From Candidatus Melainabacteria bacterium (GTDB lineage Bacteria; Cyanobacteriota; Vampirovibrionia; 2-02-FULL-35-15), in assembly GCA_023250195.1 (NCBI GenBank), contig JAHFBF010000001.1, positions 562,422 to 626,421 of the forward strand: DNA of 64,000 nt. The letters are read 5' to 3'. Made by a program: the position numbers and the translations under genes. Below are positions 24,721 through 33,157 of the stretch, piece after piece. The notes beneath the pieces are model-generated. The model was not told where the DNA came from, searched no databases, and was given only the letters and a program-made list of their open reading frames with translations. Within the stretch, counting starts at the first letter, position 1; each line of letters opens with the position of its first letter.

Positions 24721-25016
24721 ACTTAAAGAAGAAAATTCAAGATACTTATTACTCAAATAAATAATTTATTTTTAATTTAATCTCAGGTTAATTAAATTAG
24801 TTAAAATTACATTTAATTCAGGTTAAGAGCATCAGTAGAAATGTTAACCATTACTGCCTAGCTAATGTAATCCTTCCAAACAAATAACTTATGAAGGTAA
24901 GATTTTATCCGATTCACTCGGTAAAATCTGTAAAATGTTATAAAAGGCAGACCAGGAGCACTTTGCAAAGCCCGACAAGCGAAGAATGAGCAAGGAGGGC
25001 GGTAAAAATAGAAATG
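24721..25016. other. AT-rich gene-free stretch with a partial structured repeat
   Basis: No open frame of interest is visible here. The only clear structure is the hairpin at 24900-24929, followed by a degenerate linker (AAAAGGCAGACCAGGAG). A loose GCCC...GGGC pairing lies near 24972-25000. Confidence 0.4.
24900..24929 (+). repeat. Two-hairpin structured repeat, partial copy 2
   Basis: The first hairpin is preserved: arms AGATTTTA and TAAAATCT around the conserved apical CCGATTCACTCG. The linker and second hairpin have diverged compared with copies 1 and 3 (a weak AAAGGC...GACC and a CTTTGCAAAG palindrome remain). Confidence 0.6.
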
Positions 25017-25457
25017 TTAACCCTTCCCTGGTTTTGCCTTTGAAAAGTAAGTTACCAAATTAACCTGAGAACCTACATTATCTTTTCTCTTTACACTTAC
25101 TGTTACCTCTTTCAAGCCTGTATCCTGGGAAATATCTGCCGGATAATCATCAGGAGGAAGAGAGGTTTTCGGATCAACATACCTTACTGAAATTCTAACT
25201 AAATAAGGACCTTCAGATCTTATAACAGACATTCCCTGTACACCACCAAGTGCATCAAGCTCAGAATCATAATAACGAAGAGCTCTCAATTTTTCCGTTT
25301 CATTCTGAACTAAATTAACTGCCTGACCCTGTATTTGTATCCTGGCATTTTTCTGAATTATATAAGGAAAGAGAGCAATAATTCCTGATAGTGCAGTAGT
25401 AATAATTACTATGCATACCATGAGTTCTATCATTGATTGTCCAAATTCAGATCTCAT
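25017..25457 (-). CDS. Type IV pilin-like / prepilin N-terminal methylation protein
   Basis: A 146-residue protein if started at the ATG ending at 25457. FGQSMIELMVCIVIITTALSGIIALFPYI is a prepilin-type segment: a short charged leader, then a hydrophobic helix with Glu five positions after the processing site, though the residue before the helix is Gln or Ser, not the typical FTLIE form. The rest is a small globular domain (LVQNETEKLRALRYYDSELD, LVRISVRYVDPKTSLPPDDYP). This suggests a minor pseudopilin of a type II secretion or type IV pilus machine. No other pilus genes are adjacent. The start lies only 27 bp from that of the divergent glyoxalase gene. Confidence 0.6.
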   Translation of the reverse strand: MRSEFGQSMIELMVCIVIITTALSGIIALFPYIIQKNARIQIQGQAVNLVQNETEKLRALRYYDSELDALGGVQGMSVIRSEGPYLVRISVRYVDPKTSLPPDDYPADISQDTGLKEVTVSVKRKDNVGSQVNLVTYFSKAKPGKG

Positions 25458-25484
25458 AGTTTTGATGATAACATATTCATTTAT

Positions 25485-25886
25485 ATGAAAGTAAAGTTTA
25501 CACATGTTGCTCTTCTGGTTAATGACGTAGACAAGACTGCTGATTTCTACATTCAATATTGCGGTTTAAAAATTATTGCACGAAGATTAGATCCAAACAC
25601 GGGCTATCGAGTAATCTGGATTGGAGAGGATTTAAAGTTTGTTATTGTTGCTTTTGAAAGCGAAAAAAAACCAATACAATCAATTACAAAGCCACTAAGT
25701 CATCTTGGATTTTCTCTTGAATCAAAAGAAGAAGTAGACAAAGTTGCAGAAGTTGCAAAAGAAGAAGGAATATTAAATTACGGTCCGGTTTATCTTGATC
25801 CTGATGTTGGATATATCTGTGAAATATTGGATCCTGATGGAAATTCTATAGAGTTCAGCTTTGGACAGAAGCTAGGCAGTAACTAG
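25485..25886 (+). CDS. Glyoxalase/bleomycin resistance-family protein
   Basis: A 133-residue vicinal-oxygen-chelate protein. The two beta-alpha-beta-beta-beta modules are KFTHVALLVNDVDKTADFYIQYCGLK and SHLGFSLESKEEVDKVAEVAKEEG. Candidate metal ligands are the His of FTHVAL, the His of LSHLGF and the Glu of NSIEFSFG. The substrate is unknown; lactoylglutathione lyase is one option among many. I start at the ATG at 25485, since the earlier in-frame ATG would run into the divergent pilin-like gene. It converges with yidC, overlapping its end by 4 bp. Confidence 0.8.
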   Translation: MKVKFTHVALLVNDVDKTADFYIQYCGLKIIARRLDPNTGYRVIWIGEDLKFVIVAFESEKKPIQSITKPLSHLGFSLESKEEVDKVAEVAKEEGILNYGPVYLDPDVGYICEILDPDGNSIEFSFGQKLGSN

Positions 25887-27034
25887 GGCAATGCTTTTTC
25901 TTTCTCGGGTTCTTCAATCTTTAAACTCTCGATAGATATAGGCTGTCTCATTACAACCCACGTTTGTAATGCCTGAATAAGGCCACTTACAACAAAATAT
26001 AAAAGGACACCGGCAGGGACAGGAAATAATAACGTCATTGTTCCAACCATAACCGGCATCACTCTCTGCATAGTTTTTTGCATCTCAGCCTGTTTTGGAT
26101 CAGAGGATGGCGGTGTTGTATGTGAAGTAACTTTCCCGGATAACCAGATAGTTAATGCAAACAACATAACCAAAATAATAACATCAATATTAAATTTCCC
26201 TGTCAAAGGATCAACAGCACCTGTTTCACCAAGTCCTTTTATAAATAAGAACCTGTCCTTCTCGGAACTACCGGGTAGAATTGCATTTAAAAAAACTCTT
26301 CCGGGATTTTTTGTTTTAATAGTTACACTATTGTCAGGATTTATCGCAAAGTCTGCAAATGAATTTAAATTTTTTGAATTGTATCCGGGAGTAAAAAGAC
26401 CTCTGTCTGACAACTGCCATTTAATATTATTTATTACCCCATTCACATTTCCTTCAAGTGTATAAATCTTATATATAATTTCTTTTCCAGCAGGAATTTT
26501 AACTTCTCCCGGATGTAAGACTAATCTACCCTTCAAACCATTCTTACCGACAAAAATCGTTGAACCTGAAGAACCTTTAATCTGTTCATTCAATGTCTGA
26601 TCCTGATTTAAAATTTGAATGGGGACCGTAATCGCAACAGGCTTAAATGGAGAACCGTTAAACGCCCAGAACAATGCGATTAGAATCGGCAATTGAAACA
26701 ACATAGGGAAACAACCACCAAGAGGATTAACCTTATATGTCTGGTAAAACTCCATCATATCTTTTTGAAAACCTTCCTGAAGTTCTTTTAACTTTGCTGG
26801 TTTATCTTTGTATCTTTCTTTTTGCTGGTTAAATCTATCCTGAAGTATTTTAATTTTTGGCTGCAGGGCCTGCATTTTCTGCATTGCCTGAGTCTGGTGT
26901 CTTGTAAGAGGGTAAAGAACTACTTTCACAATTATTGTTACAACAATGATTGCCCAGCCATAGCTGCCTAGTGAGTTTTTAAAGAACTCAAGCATTGGAA
27001 GAATAAAATGATAGGTAATTAAACTAATGTCCAT
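25883..27034 (-). CDS. yidC: Membrane protein insertase YidC
   Basis: A 383-residue Oxa1/YidC insertase from the ATG ending at 27034 ([18 protein letters not shown]). The frame is open to 27124, but the extra residues derive from the repeat at the yidD end. Conserved blocks are [63 protein letters not shown] and [34 protein letters not shown]. About 120 residues of periplasmic beta domain lie between transmembrane segments 2 and 3, an unusual place compared with the N-terminal domain of E. coli YidC but, from memory, common in cyanobacteria. It is the last gene of rpmH-rnpA-yidD-yidC. Confidence 0.93.
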   Translation of the reverse strand: MDISLITYHFILPMLEFFKNSLGSYGWAIIVVTIIVKVVLYPLTRHQTQAMQKMQALQPKIKILQDRFNQQKERYKDKPAKLKELQEGFQKDMMEFYQTYKVNPLGGCFPMLFQLPILIALFWAFNGSPFKPVAITVPIQILNQDQTLNEQIKGSSGSTIFVGKNGLKGRLVLHPGEVKIPAGKEIIYKIYTLEGNVNGVINNIKWQLSDRGLFTPGYNSKNLNSFADFAINPDNSVTIKTKNPGRVFLNAILPGSSEKDRFLFIKGLGETGAVDPLTGKFNIDVIILVMLFALTIWLSGKVTSHTTPPSSDPKQAEMQKTMQRVMPVMVGTMTLLFPVPAGVLLYFVVSGLIQALQTWVVMRQPISIESLKIEEPEKEKALP

Positions 27035-27365
27035 AGCTGCCTTTGGCGTACTGTGTATCGCGTATGAAGTATTGTGTTCTTTGTTGCGTACGCAATGCGC
27101 GCGACGCAATATGCGATACTTCATCTACTCCACCTTTAAACAACGGATTGCATCTTAGAAATCTTTTCAAAGAAAGCACTGTGCCGGAAATCAGGCCATA
27201 TGTTTTTAACGATTCTAAAAAATAATCCGAACAACTTGGATAAAATCTGCATTGGGAAATTTGAAAAAACGATCTAATAGTCCTTGTTTTTTGCCACAGT
27301 GTAACAAAAACCAAAATTAATGTATAAAACATAAAATATACTTTTGCAAATAAATATTTAGTCAC
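27024..27365 (-). CDS. yidD: Membrane protein insertion efficiency factor YidD with repeat-derived tail
   Basis: A 113-residue protein. The core [22 protein letters not shown] and [16 protein letters not shown] is the invariant YidD motif (CRFxPSCSxYxxEA, RCxP). The N-terminal 30 residues are hydrophobic. After GGVDEV the family normally ends. Here about 28 more residues ([20 protein letters not shown]...) are encoded by an iterated GCGTA/TACGC-type repeat. It overlaps rnpA by 8 bp and the yidC start by 11 bp, so the four genes are tightly coupled. Confidence 0.92.
   Translation of the reverse strand: MTKYLFAKVYFMFYTLILVFVTLWQKTRTIRSFFQISQCRFYPSCSDYFLESLKTYGLISGTVLSLKRFLRCNPLFKGGVDEVSHIASRALRTQQRTQYFIRDTQYAKGSYGH
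27040..27125. repeat. Iterated GCGTATTGCGT-type repeat at the yidD/yidC junction
   Basis: Short related words recur on the two strands (GTATCGC, ATTGCGTACGCAA, GCGCGCATTGCGTACGC, ATACGCGATAC). The block supplies the C-terminal tail of YidD and the sequence just before the YidC start codon. TACGCAATACGCAA-like iterated repeats of this sort are known in several bacterial genomes. Confidence 0.65.
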
Positions 27366-27750
27366 AAGCCTTATTTTCCAGTCTTCTTAACAGATTCTCC
27401 ATTGAATCTTTAATCTGCTTAAATGTAGCATTTTTTATATTTTGATTTGCAATCCAGATTAATACTGATATTTTTTTAAGATTATTATTGTTAATGAGTC
27501 TTTCTCTAAATACTCTATACGCTGATCTCATTCTACGTTTTACTAAATTTCTCTTATTAGCTTTTTTTTCTACCTTAATTCCCACAATAAAAGCAGTTTT
27601 AGGTAACTTTACCTCTGATTCTCTTTTTTTCCTGAACAAATAATAAAGTAGTAACAAATCAGAGCTTAGTTTCTGACCATTTTTTTTCCCTATACTAAAT
27701 GCAGTATTAAACAGGTATCTTTCTTTTAATCTTTCTGTTTTTGAAAGCAT
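27358..27750 (-). CDS. rnpA: Ribonuclease P protein component
   Basis: A 130-residue basic protein that binds RNase P RNA and helps cleave tRNA 5' leaders. The signature [18 protein letters not shown] (about 67-84) is the RNR motif. The start [18 protein letters not shown] matches the family's N-terminal LKKxxDFxxxF pattern. It begins 2 bp after the rpmH stop. Confidence 0.93.
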   Translation of the reverse strand: MLSKTERLKERYLFNTAFSIGKKNGQKLSSDLLLLYYLFRKKRESEVKLPKTAFIVGIKVEKKANKRNLVKRRMRSAYRVFRERLINNNNLKKISVLIWIANQNIKNATFKQIKDSMENLLRRLENKACD

Positions 27751-27752
27751 TC

Positions 27753-27896
27753 TTAATGTCGAGACGGAGCCAGTCTCTTTCGCCCTTTAAGTCTTCTTCT
27801 CTTTAAGACGCTTCTTCCATCTTTAGATTTTAATCTGGCTCTAAAACCGCTTGTTTTGATTTTTTTTCTGTTAGAGCCTCCAAGAGTACGTTTCAT
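27753..27896 (-). CDS. rpmH: 50S ribosomal protein L34
   Basis: A 47-residue basic protein of the large subunit. It begins [18 protein letters not shown] and ends [15 protein letters not shown], matching L34 throughout, although the usual KRTYQPS start is replaced by KRTLGGS, as in cyanobacteria. AGGAAAAATAA precedes the ATG. It heads the rpmH-rnpA-yidD-yidC cluster and is divergent from dnaA. Confidence 0.97.
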   Translation of the reverse strand: MKRTLGGSNRKKIKTSGFRARLKSKDGRSVLKRRRLKGRKRLAPSRH

Positions 27897-28286
27897 GATT
27901 TATTTTTCCTTCTTTATTAAACGCAAAATAACTGCTAACGCCCAAAATTCAATAAAAGACTTCGCTATTTATATGCTAATTCCTTTCGATGTTCAGGTTT
28001 GCACTACGGCAAATCTTCACTTGTACAAAAGTTGAAATCGTTGAATACAGTTAATCTATCATTAATTATTTATAACACACTTTTTGTTTTACACAATATA
28101 TCTACTTTTAATTTTTGATTATTAACTGACATTTATCAATTTATATCATGTTAAGCTTTTTACCCAACTCAAAAATGATCTCTTAAATACATAAACTTAA
28201 AAGGAAAAAGATAAACGAAGGTTTATCTGTATACGACAAACCATAGTATCGATTCGTAAGGCCGAGAAAAGCAGAATAATTTACAA
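27897..28286. other. rpmH-dnaA intergenic region, possible replication origin
   Basis: A 390-bp AT-rich region between rpmH and dnaA, the place where many bacteria keep oriC. I can find only one clear DnaA-box-like sequence, TTTTACACA near 28087-28095, and a related TTATAACACA near 28071. Three or more boxes would be expected. AT-rich tracts that could unwind are abundant. It must also hold the divergent rpmH and dnaA promoters. An origin here is possible but weakly supported. Confidence 0.3.
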
Positions 28287-29675
28287 ATGAATTTAGAAGT
28301 CGAAAATATTTGGACCCTTGTTCAAGGACATCTTTCAAAAGAAATGAAAGTCCCAAGCTTTCAGACCTGGATAAAACCATCAAAGTTAATTGAGATTTAC
28401 GATAGCAGAGCAATAATCGCCGTTAAAAATGAATTTAATAAAAATTTTCTAAAGCAATGTTATTTAACCAAGATTACTTCTGCGATTGAAAAAGTAATAG
28501 GAAGAAAATTTGAGGTGGAAATTGTAGTAAAGCCCAACTTAAAGTTAAATGAGTTTATTCCTTCAATTGCAAACTTAAAAGAAGCCGACTCAATTGTAAA
28601 CACTAAGTCTTCATCGTTTAATGAAGGATACTTTGACCATACTTTTAGACATAAAACAAATTTAAATCCCTCATATACATTTGAAAGTTTTGTAGTAGGT
28701 TCAAGCAATCAATTTTGCCACGCTGCTGCACTTGCAATATCTGAATCCCAGAGCGAACAATATAATCCTCTTTTTATTTATGGTGGTGTCGGCCTTGGTA
28801 AGACCCACCTTGCTCATGCTATTGCAAATTACACACAGGAACAGGATAGAAGTAAAGTCATAAAATATACCAGTTCAGAATCATTTACAAATGAACTTAT
28901 TCATTCCATAAAATCAAATAACATGGGTAGCTTCAGAGAAAAATATAGAAAAGTAGATCTGCTTATGATTGATGATATTCAGTTTCTTGCAGGGAAAGAG
29001 GCTACTCAGGAAGAATTTTTTCATACATTTAATGCACTCAGGGAAAATGGGAAACAAATTATCCTAACTTCAGACAGGCCACCAAGTTCATTATCATCAA
29101 TTACTGACAGATTAAAAAATAGATTTGAAGGCGGCCTCATTGCAGATATTCAGGTCCCGGATTTAGAAACAAGAACTGCGATTTTAATTCTTAAAGCAAG
29201 TAACCTTAATATTGATCTCCCGATTGAAGTAGCTGAATATATTGCAACTGTTTTCTCAAATAATATAAGAGAACTGGAAGGAGCGCTAAAAAGGGTTCAT
29301 GCTTATTTATCTTTCACTCAGGAAAGTTTAAGTTTAAAAAATGTACAGAGAGTTTTATCCTCAGGGAACCTATCCCATGCAAAACCATCTCCCGAGACAG
29401 TAATTAAAACAATTGCATCATTCTATAACGTTTCCTACGAAGGTTTACTAAGTACAAAGAGATCTTCTGATCTTACTAAACCAAGACATATAGCTATTTA
29501 TATACTTCATAGCTTTTACAATTTAAGCTTTCCAAGAATCGGAGAATTACTATCCAACCGTACACACAGCTCAGCTATTTATGCATATCAGCAAATTAAG
29601 AAAAAACTTATAAAAGATCAGGCTTTTTCAGAACAGGTCAATTCTTTAAGAGGATTGATTGAGAGGAAGAGATAA
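28287..29675 (+). CDS. dnaA: Chromosomal replication initiator protein DnaA
   Basis: A 462-residue AAA+ initiator. Domain I (about 1-80) interacts with helicase, domain II is a short linker, and domain III starts at NPSYTFESFVVGSSNQFCHAAA. Walker A is GGVGLGKT (166-173) and Walker B is LLMIDDIQFL. Sensor segment ILTSDRPP follows. Domain IV carries the DNA-binding signature in KPRHIAIYILHSFYNLSFPRIGELLSNRTHSSAIYA; the usual GRDHTTV reads NRTHSSA, so the contact Asp is replaced by Thr. This might mean altered DnaA-box preference. No strong Shine-Dalgarno sequence is seen. Confidence 0.96.
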   Translation: MNLEVENIWTLVQGHLSKEMKVPSFQTWIKPSKLIEIYDSRAIIAVKNEFNKNFLKQCYLTKITSAIEKVIGRKFEVEIVVKPNLKLNEFIPSIANLKEADSIVNTKSSSFNEGYFDHTFRHKTNLNPSYTFESFVVGSSNQFCHAAALAISESQSEQYNPLFIYGGVGLGKTHLAHAIANYTQEQDRSKVIKYTSSESFTNELIHSIKSNNMGSFREKYRKVDLLMIDDIQFLAGKEATQEEFFHTFNALRENGKQIILTSDRPPSSLSSITDRLKNRFEGGLIADIQVPDLETRTAILILKASNLNIDLPIEVAEYIATVFSNNIRELEGALKRVHAYLSFTQESLSLKNVQRVLSSGNLSHAKPSPETVIKTIASFYNVSYEGLLSTKRSSDLTKPRHIAIYILHSFYNLSFPRIGELLSNRTHSSAIYAYQQIKKKLIKDQAFSEQVNSLRGLIERKR

Positions 29676-29761
29676 TTTTCCTTAACCCGCATAAGCTTTT
29701 AATTAATAATTACACATAAAAAGACTTATAATCTTCTTTATAGAATGTCCTAGCACTAAGA

Positions 29762-29837
29762 GCATTTATCCGATTTATTCGGCAAATGCGATCGGGTGAA
29801 AGGAATTGACCGAAGGAAGCTCCAGCTTGTCTGGAGC
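29762..29837 (+). repeat. Two-hairpin structured repeat, copy 3
   Basis: The first hairpin (29762-29789) has arms GCATTTAT and GCAAATGC with apical CCGATTTATTCG. The 30-nt linker has GTGAAAGGAAT and GACC. The second hairpin (29819-29837) has arms GCTCCAG and CTGGAGC with CTTG in the loop. It matches copy 1 in length and layout, with compensating stem changes. It ends 19 bp before the aldehyde dehydrogenase ATG. Confidence 0.75.
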
Positions 29838-29856
29838 ATTATAAAAGGAGAAAATC

Positions 29857-31356
29857 ATGGCCACCACACAACAACAATTACACAGCTCAGTAGTTAAATT
29901 CCTAAGTAATGCACCAAAAAAAATGTTAATCAATGGTGAGTTTGTATCAAGTAAATCAGGAAAAAGTTTTGACACGATAAATCCTGCTACAGGAGAAGTA
30001 ATAGTAAAAGTCTATGAAGCTGATAAAGAAGATATTGATCTTGCTGTTAAAGCTGCAAGAAATGCATTTGAAGGACCATGGAAAAAAGTCACCCCTTATC
30101 AAAAACAACAGCTTCTATTAAAGGTAGCTGACTTAATAGAAAAAAATGCAGAAGAGTTTGCACAGCTTGAAACCCTCGATAATGGAAAACCAATTAATGA
30201 ATCAAAATATGTAGATATTCCTGTTACAGTTGAACACTTTAGATATTATGCCGGCTGGGCTACAAAGATTCATGGTGAAACGCTTCCTGTTTCCTGTGGA
30301 AATTATCTTGCTTATACACTGCGTGAACCAGTTGGGGTAGTCGGACAAATTATACCGTGGAATTTTCCTCTTCTTATGGCAGCATGGAAAATTGCAGCAG
30401 CAATTACATGTGGCAACTGTGTAGTACTAAAGCCTGCGGAACAAACACCACTTACTGCACTTAGACTTGGTGAACTACTTATGGAAGCAGGATTCCCCCC
30501 TGGTGTAGTAAATATTTGCCCTGGTTTTGGACCTACTGCAGGAGCAGCACTTTCAAACCATCTGGATGTTGATAAAGTTGCATTTACCGGTGAGTACACT
30601 ACAGGACGTGAAATCATAAAAGCTTCAACAGGAAACTTAAAGAGAGTTTCACTTGAGCTTGGCGGCAAATCACCAAATATTGTTTTTATGGACGGTGATA
30701 TTGAAGGGGCTCTTAAGGGCTGTATGGGAAGCGTGTTCTTTAATCAGGGACAGGTTTGCTGTGCCGGAACCAGACTCTTTGTAGAAAAACCAATCTATGA
30801 AGACTTTGTAAGTAAACTTTCAGACAAAGTAAAGAAAATAAAACTTGGACATGGACTTAATTCTGATACACAAATGGGACCGCTTGTAAGTGAAGATCAG
30901 CTAAAGAGAGTTACCGGCTATTTAGATATCGGTAAAAAAGAGGGTGCAAAACCACTTTGCGGTGGAGACAGAGCAAAAGATGAAGACTTACAAAAAGGGT
31001 ACTTTGTACAGCCAACTGTCTTTGCTGATGTAAACAATAAAATGAGAGTTGCACAGGAAGAAATTTTTGGACCTGTTGTAAGTGCAATTCCATTTAAAGA
31101 TTTAAATGATGCCGTATTTCAGGGAAATGAAACAACTTACGGTCTTGCAGCTGGTGTTTGGACAAATAATCTAAAGAAAGCACACGCTGTGGCAAGAGCA
31201 TTAAAAGCAGGTACTGTCTGGGTAAACTGCTATAACGTCTTTGATCCATGTACCCCATTTGGCGGCTACAAGCAAAGTGGTTATGGCCGTGAAGGCGGGA
31301 TTCATGCACTTGAACTTTATACACAGGTGAAAAGTGTTTTTGTAAACTTGGATTAA
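29857..31356 (+). CDS. NAD-dependent aldehyde dehydrogenase
   Basis: A 499-residue enzyme of the ALDH1/betaine-aldehyde dehydrogenase group that oxidises aldehydes to acids. The catalytic Glu lies in SLELGGKSPNIVF (near 270) and the catalytic Cys in NQGQVCCAGTRLFVE (near 304). IIPWNFPLLMAAWKIAAAI and GFGPTAGAAL bind NAD. PFGGYKQSGYGREGG near the end is the hallmark of the ALDH1/2-like class. AAAGGAGAAAATC precedes the ATG, directly after the structured repeat. The physiological substrate is not evident. Confidence 0.93.
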   Translation: MATTQQQLHSSVVKFLSNAPKKMLINGEFVSSKSGKSFDTINPATGEVIVKVYEADKEDIDLAVKAARNAFEGPWKKVTPYQKQQLLLKVADLIEKNAEEFAQLETLDNGKPINESKYVDIPVTVEHFRYYAGWATKIHGETLPVSCGNYLAYTLREPVGVVGQIIPWNFPLLMAAWKIAAAITCGNCVVLKPAEQTPLTALRLGELLMEAGFPPGVVNICPGFGPTAGAALSNHLDVDKVAFTGEYTTGREIIKASTGNLKRVSLELGGKSPNIVFMDGDIEGALKGCMGSVFFNQGQVCCAGTRLFVEKPIYEDFVSKLSDKVKKIKLGHGLNSDTQMGPLVSEDQLKRVTGYLDIGKKEGAKPLCGGDRAKDEDLQKGYFVQPTVFADVNNKMRVAQEEIFGPVVSAIPFKDLNDAVFQGNETTYGLAAGVWTNNLKKAHAVARALKAGTVWVNCYNVFDPCTPFGGYKQSGYGREGGIHALELYTQVKSVFVNLD

Positions 31357-31465
31357 CGTTTATAGAAACTCGTCTATGATATACTTTCATAAATTAAAAA
31401 ACTTGAAAAATACAAACTTCTTACATAATAGGTAAGTCTTTGTATTTTTAGATGAGGAATTGAAA

Positions 31466-32638
31466 GTGCCACAAAGGATAGACAGAGACCTTAGACGCTT
31501 TGAAAAGATCGTCCGCGGAAAGGTAAAAACCGACTTAGGGAAATATATATCCCATCCGGAATTGATCGGGAAAAAAGGAAAAGATTTAATAAGTATTCCT
31601 TTACCTCAGATTGATATTCCTAAATTTAGATTTGCAGATAAAGGAAGTGGCGGTGTAGGACAGGGAGACGGGGATGCAGGTCAACCGTTAGGACCTGCAC
31701 AGGGAGAAGGAGAAAGTGGAGCAGGAAGTGGTGGAGGTGGAAAACATACATTAGAGGTTGAATTAACTTATGATGAGCTTGCAGAAATATTAGGAGAAAA
31801 ATTAAACCTGCCTAATCTTAAGCCAAAAGAGCAGGGGCAAATAGAAGAGCATAAAGATAAATATACAGGCATAAGAACAACTGGTCCAGAGTCTTTAAGA
31901 CATTATAAAAGAACTTTTAAGCGTGCATTAGCAAGAGAAATATCACAGGGGACTTATGATCCAGCTAACCCAAAAATTATTCCTATCAAGGAAGACAAGC
32001 GCTATAAAGCCGGCAAACCTACACCTAAGCCAGAAACCATAGCAGATATTTACTATATTATGGATGTATCCGGTTCAATAACGGATGAGATGAAAGAAAT
32101 CATTAGAACAGAACTCTGGTGGATTAATCTCTGGATTAAACATCATCACAAAAATGCTGGTGAGCTCTATATTATTCATGATGACAAAGCAGAAAAAGTA
32201 GATAATCATACTTTTTATCACACAACAACAAGCGGCGGTACAAAAATTTCTTCAGCCATTGCTTTAACAAATCAAATTATAAATCCAAATTCTAATAACT
32301 ATGTAATCTACAGAGGTGACGGAGACAATGCTACAGAAGATAACCCTAATACAGTTCAAGGAATAAAAGAATTACTGCCAAAAGTTAATTTATTTAGCTA
32401 CGGAGAAGTAGGACCAGAAAGAACTACTTATTACTCGGGATATATGGGCATGGGAGGAATGTCTACAAAAGCCAAAACATTTTATGATGAGATGGCAAAT
32501 CATTTTAAAGATGAAATAGGAAAAGGAACTATACGTGTAACTAAAACACCAAACAAAGATAAGATTCTAGATTCAATTAGAGCAACCTTTGAAGCAAGAC
32601 AACAGTTAGCTACTGCAAGTGACGAGGTTGTTTATTAA
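31466..32638 (+). CDS. YhbH/YeaH-family protein with von Willebrand A domain
   Basis: A 390-residue protein of UPF0229 (DUF444), the family of YeaH and sporulation protein YhbH, often next to PrkA-type kinases. The N-terminal part has DKGSGGVGQGDGDAG, a typical Gly-rich linker, then YDELAEILGEKLNLPNLKPK. The VWA domain has the MIDAS sequence DVSGSI and SGGTKISSAI. I choose GTG at 31466, because GATGAGGAA lies 7 nt upstream; a TTG at 31460 would be too close. No PrkA or SpoVR gene is in the window. It is the last intact core gene before the mobile region. Confidence 0.85.
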   Translation: MPQRIDRDLRRFEKIVRGKVKTDLGKYISHPELIGKKGKDLISIPLPQIDIPKFRFADKGSGGVGQGDGDAGQPLGPAQGEGESGAGSGGGGKHTLEVELTYDELAEILGEKLNLPNLKPKEQGQIEEHKDKYTGIRTTGPESLRHYKRTFKRALAREISQGTYDPANPKIIPIKEDKRYKAGKPTPKPETIADIYYIMDVSGSITDEMKEIIRTELWWINLWIKHHHKNAGELYIIHDDKAEKVDNHTFYHTTTSGGTKISSAIALTNQIINPNSNNYVIYRGDGDNATEDNPNTVQGIKELLPKVNLFSYGEVGPERTTYYSGYMGMGGMSTKAKTFYDEMANHFKDEIGKGTIRVTKTPNKDKILDSIRATFEARQQLATASDEVVY

Positions 32639-32976
32639 ACATTTACAATCTCACCTTTTAATAACGATATCTTTGCAGCCTTATAGCCTGATTCAATTAC
32701 ATCATCAATCTGCCAATTTTTTAAATTAAAATCAAGCGAACTAATATTCCATACAGAAGGATTCACTACAAATAATTCTCCTCGCTTTTTACAACTCTTT
32801 TCAAAATCCCACCTTTCAATATCTTCCTGCACCCTTGCAAATGAATTTATTTCAAAGCCTCTGATTATTTCTGATATTCTACCGCCTTCTTTTTCTTTTA
32901 ATCCTACATATCCGAGGTTTACTGCCAGAACAGGTAAAAAACTGTTTTCAAATTCAAAAAATATCGGACAGTTATC
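32635..32976 (-). pseudogene. 5'-truncated patatin-like phospholipase remnant
   Basis: An open frame of 113 codons that starts with an in-frame stop, not a start codon. It reads DNCPIFFEF, then FLPVLAVNLGYVG, then FVVNPSVWNISSLDFNL and VIESGYKAAK. This corresponds to the C-terminal third of a patatin-like acyl hydrolase, where DNCP is part of the D-G-G/A segment carrying the catalytic Asp region. The N-terminal two thirds, including GxSxG, are missing on the adjoining sequence, which becomes phage-like immediately. It overlaps the YhbH-type gene end by 4 bp. A GTG at 32832 could start a 65-residue fragment, but that is probably not a gene. Confidence 0.5.
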
Positions 32977-33062
32977 CTAATAACCACTAACTAATATAGC
33001 GGGAAAGTTGGTGGGTAGTGAAAAAGCACGAAAAAACAAGGAAAAGTATAGCAAATATAAAG

Positions 33063-33139
33063 TGTGCTTATGACAGCAGTAATGCTGTTCATAACACTAC
33101 CCAGGAGGTGGGTCGGCAACAACTCGCCTCCCACTTTTT
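33063..33139 (+). promoter_or_regulatory. Two hairpins in the leader of the phage-like operon
   Basis: TATGACAGCA-gtaa-TGCTGTTCATA (33069-33093) is a strong hairpin. A second GC-rich hairpin, GGAGG...CCTCC (about 33106-33133), is followed by TTTTT and resembles an intrinsic terminator. Together they look like an attenuator before the gene at 33158. Confidence 0.45.
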
Positions 33140-33157
33140 AAGAAAGAGGCAAGTGTT

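Noticed and set aside
29795-29815. AAAGGAATTGAC in the structured repeat matches the universal 16S rRNA segment
   Set aside because: The identity is limited to about 12 nt, copy 1 differs within it, and the surrounding sequence does not follow 16S rRNA, so it is probably chance.
32635-32832. Intact 65-residue gene starting at GTG 32832
   Set aside because: The reading frame continues upstream with patatin-like sequence to an in-frame stop, so it is better explained as a truncated gene.
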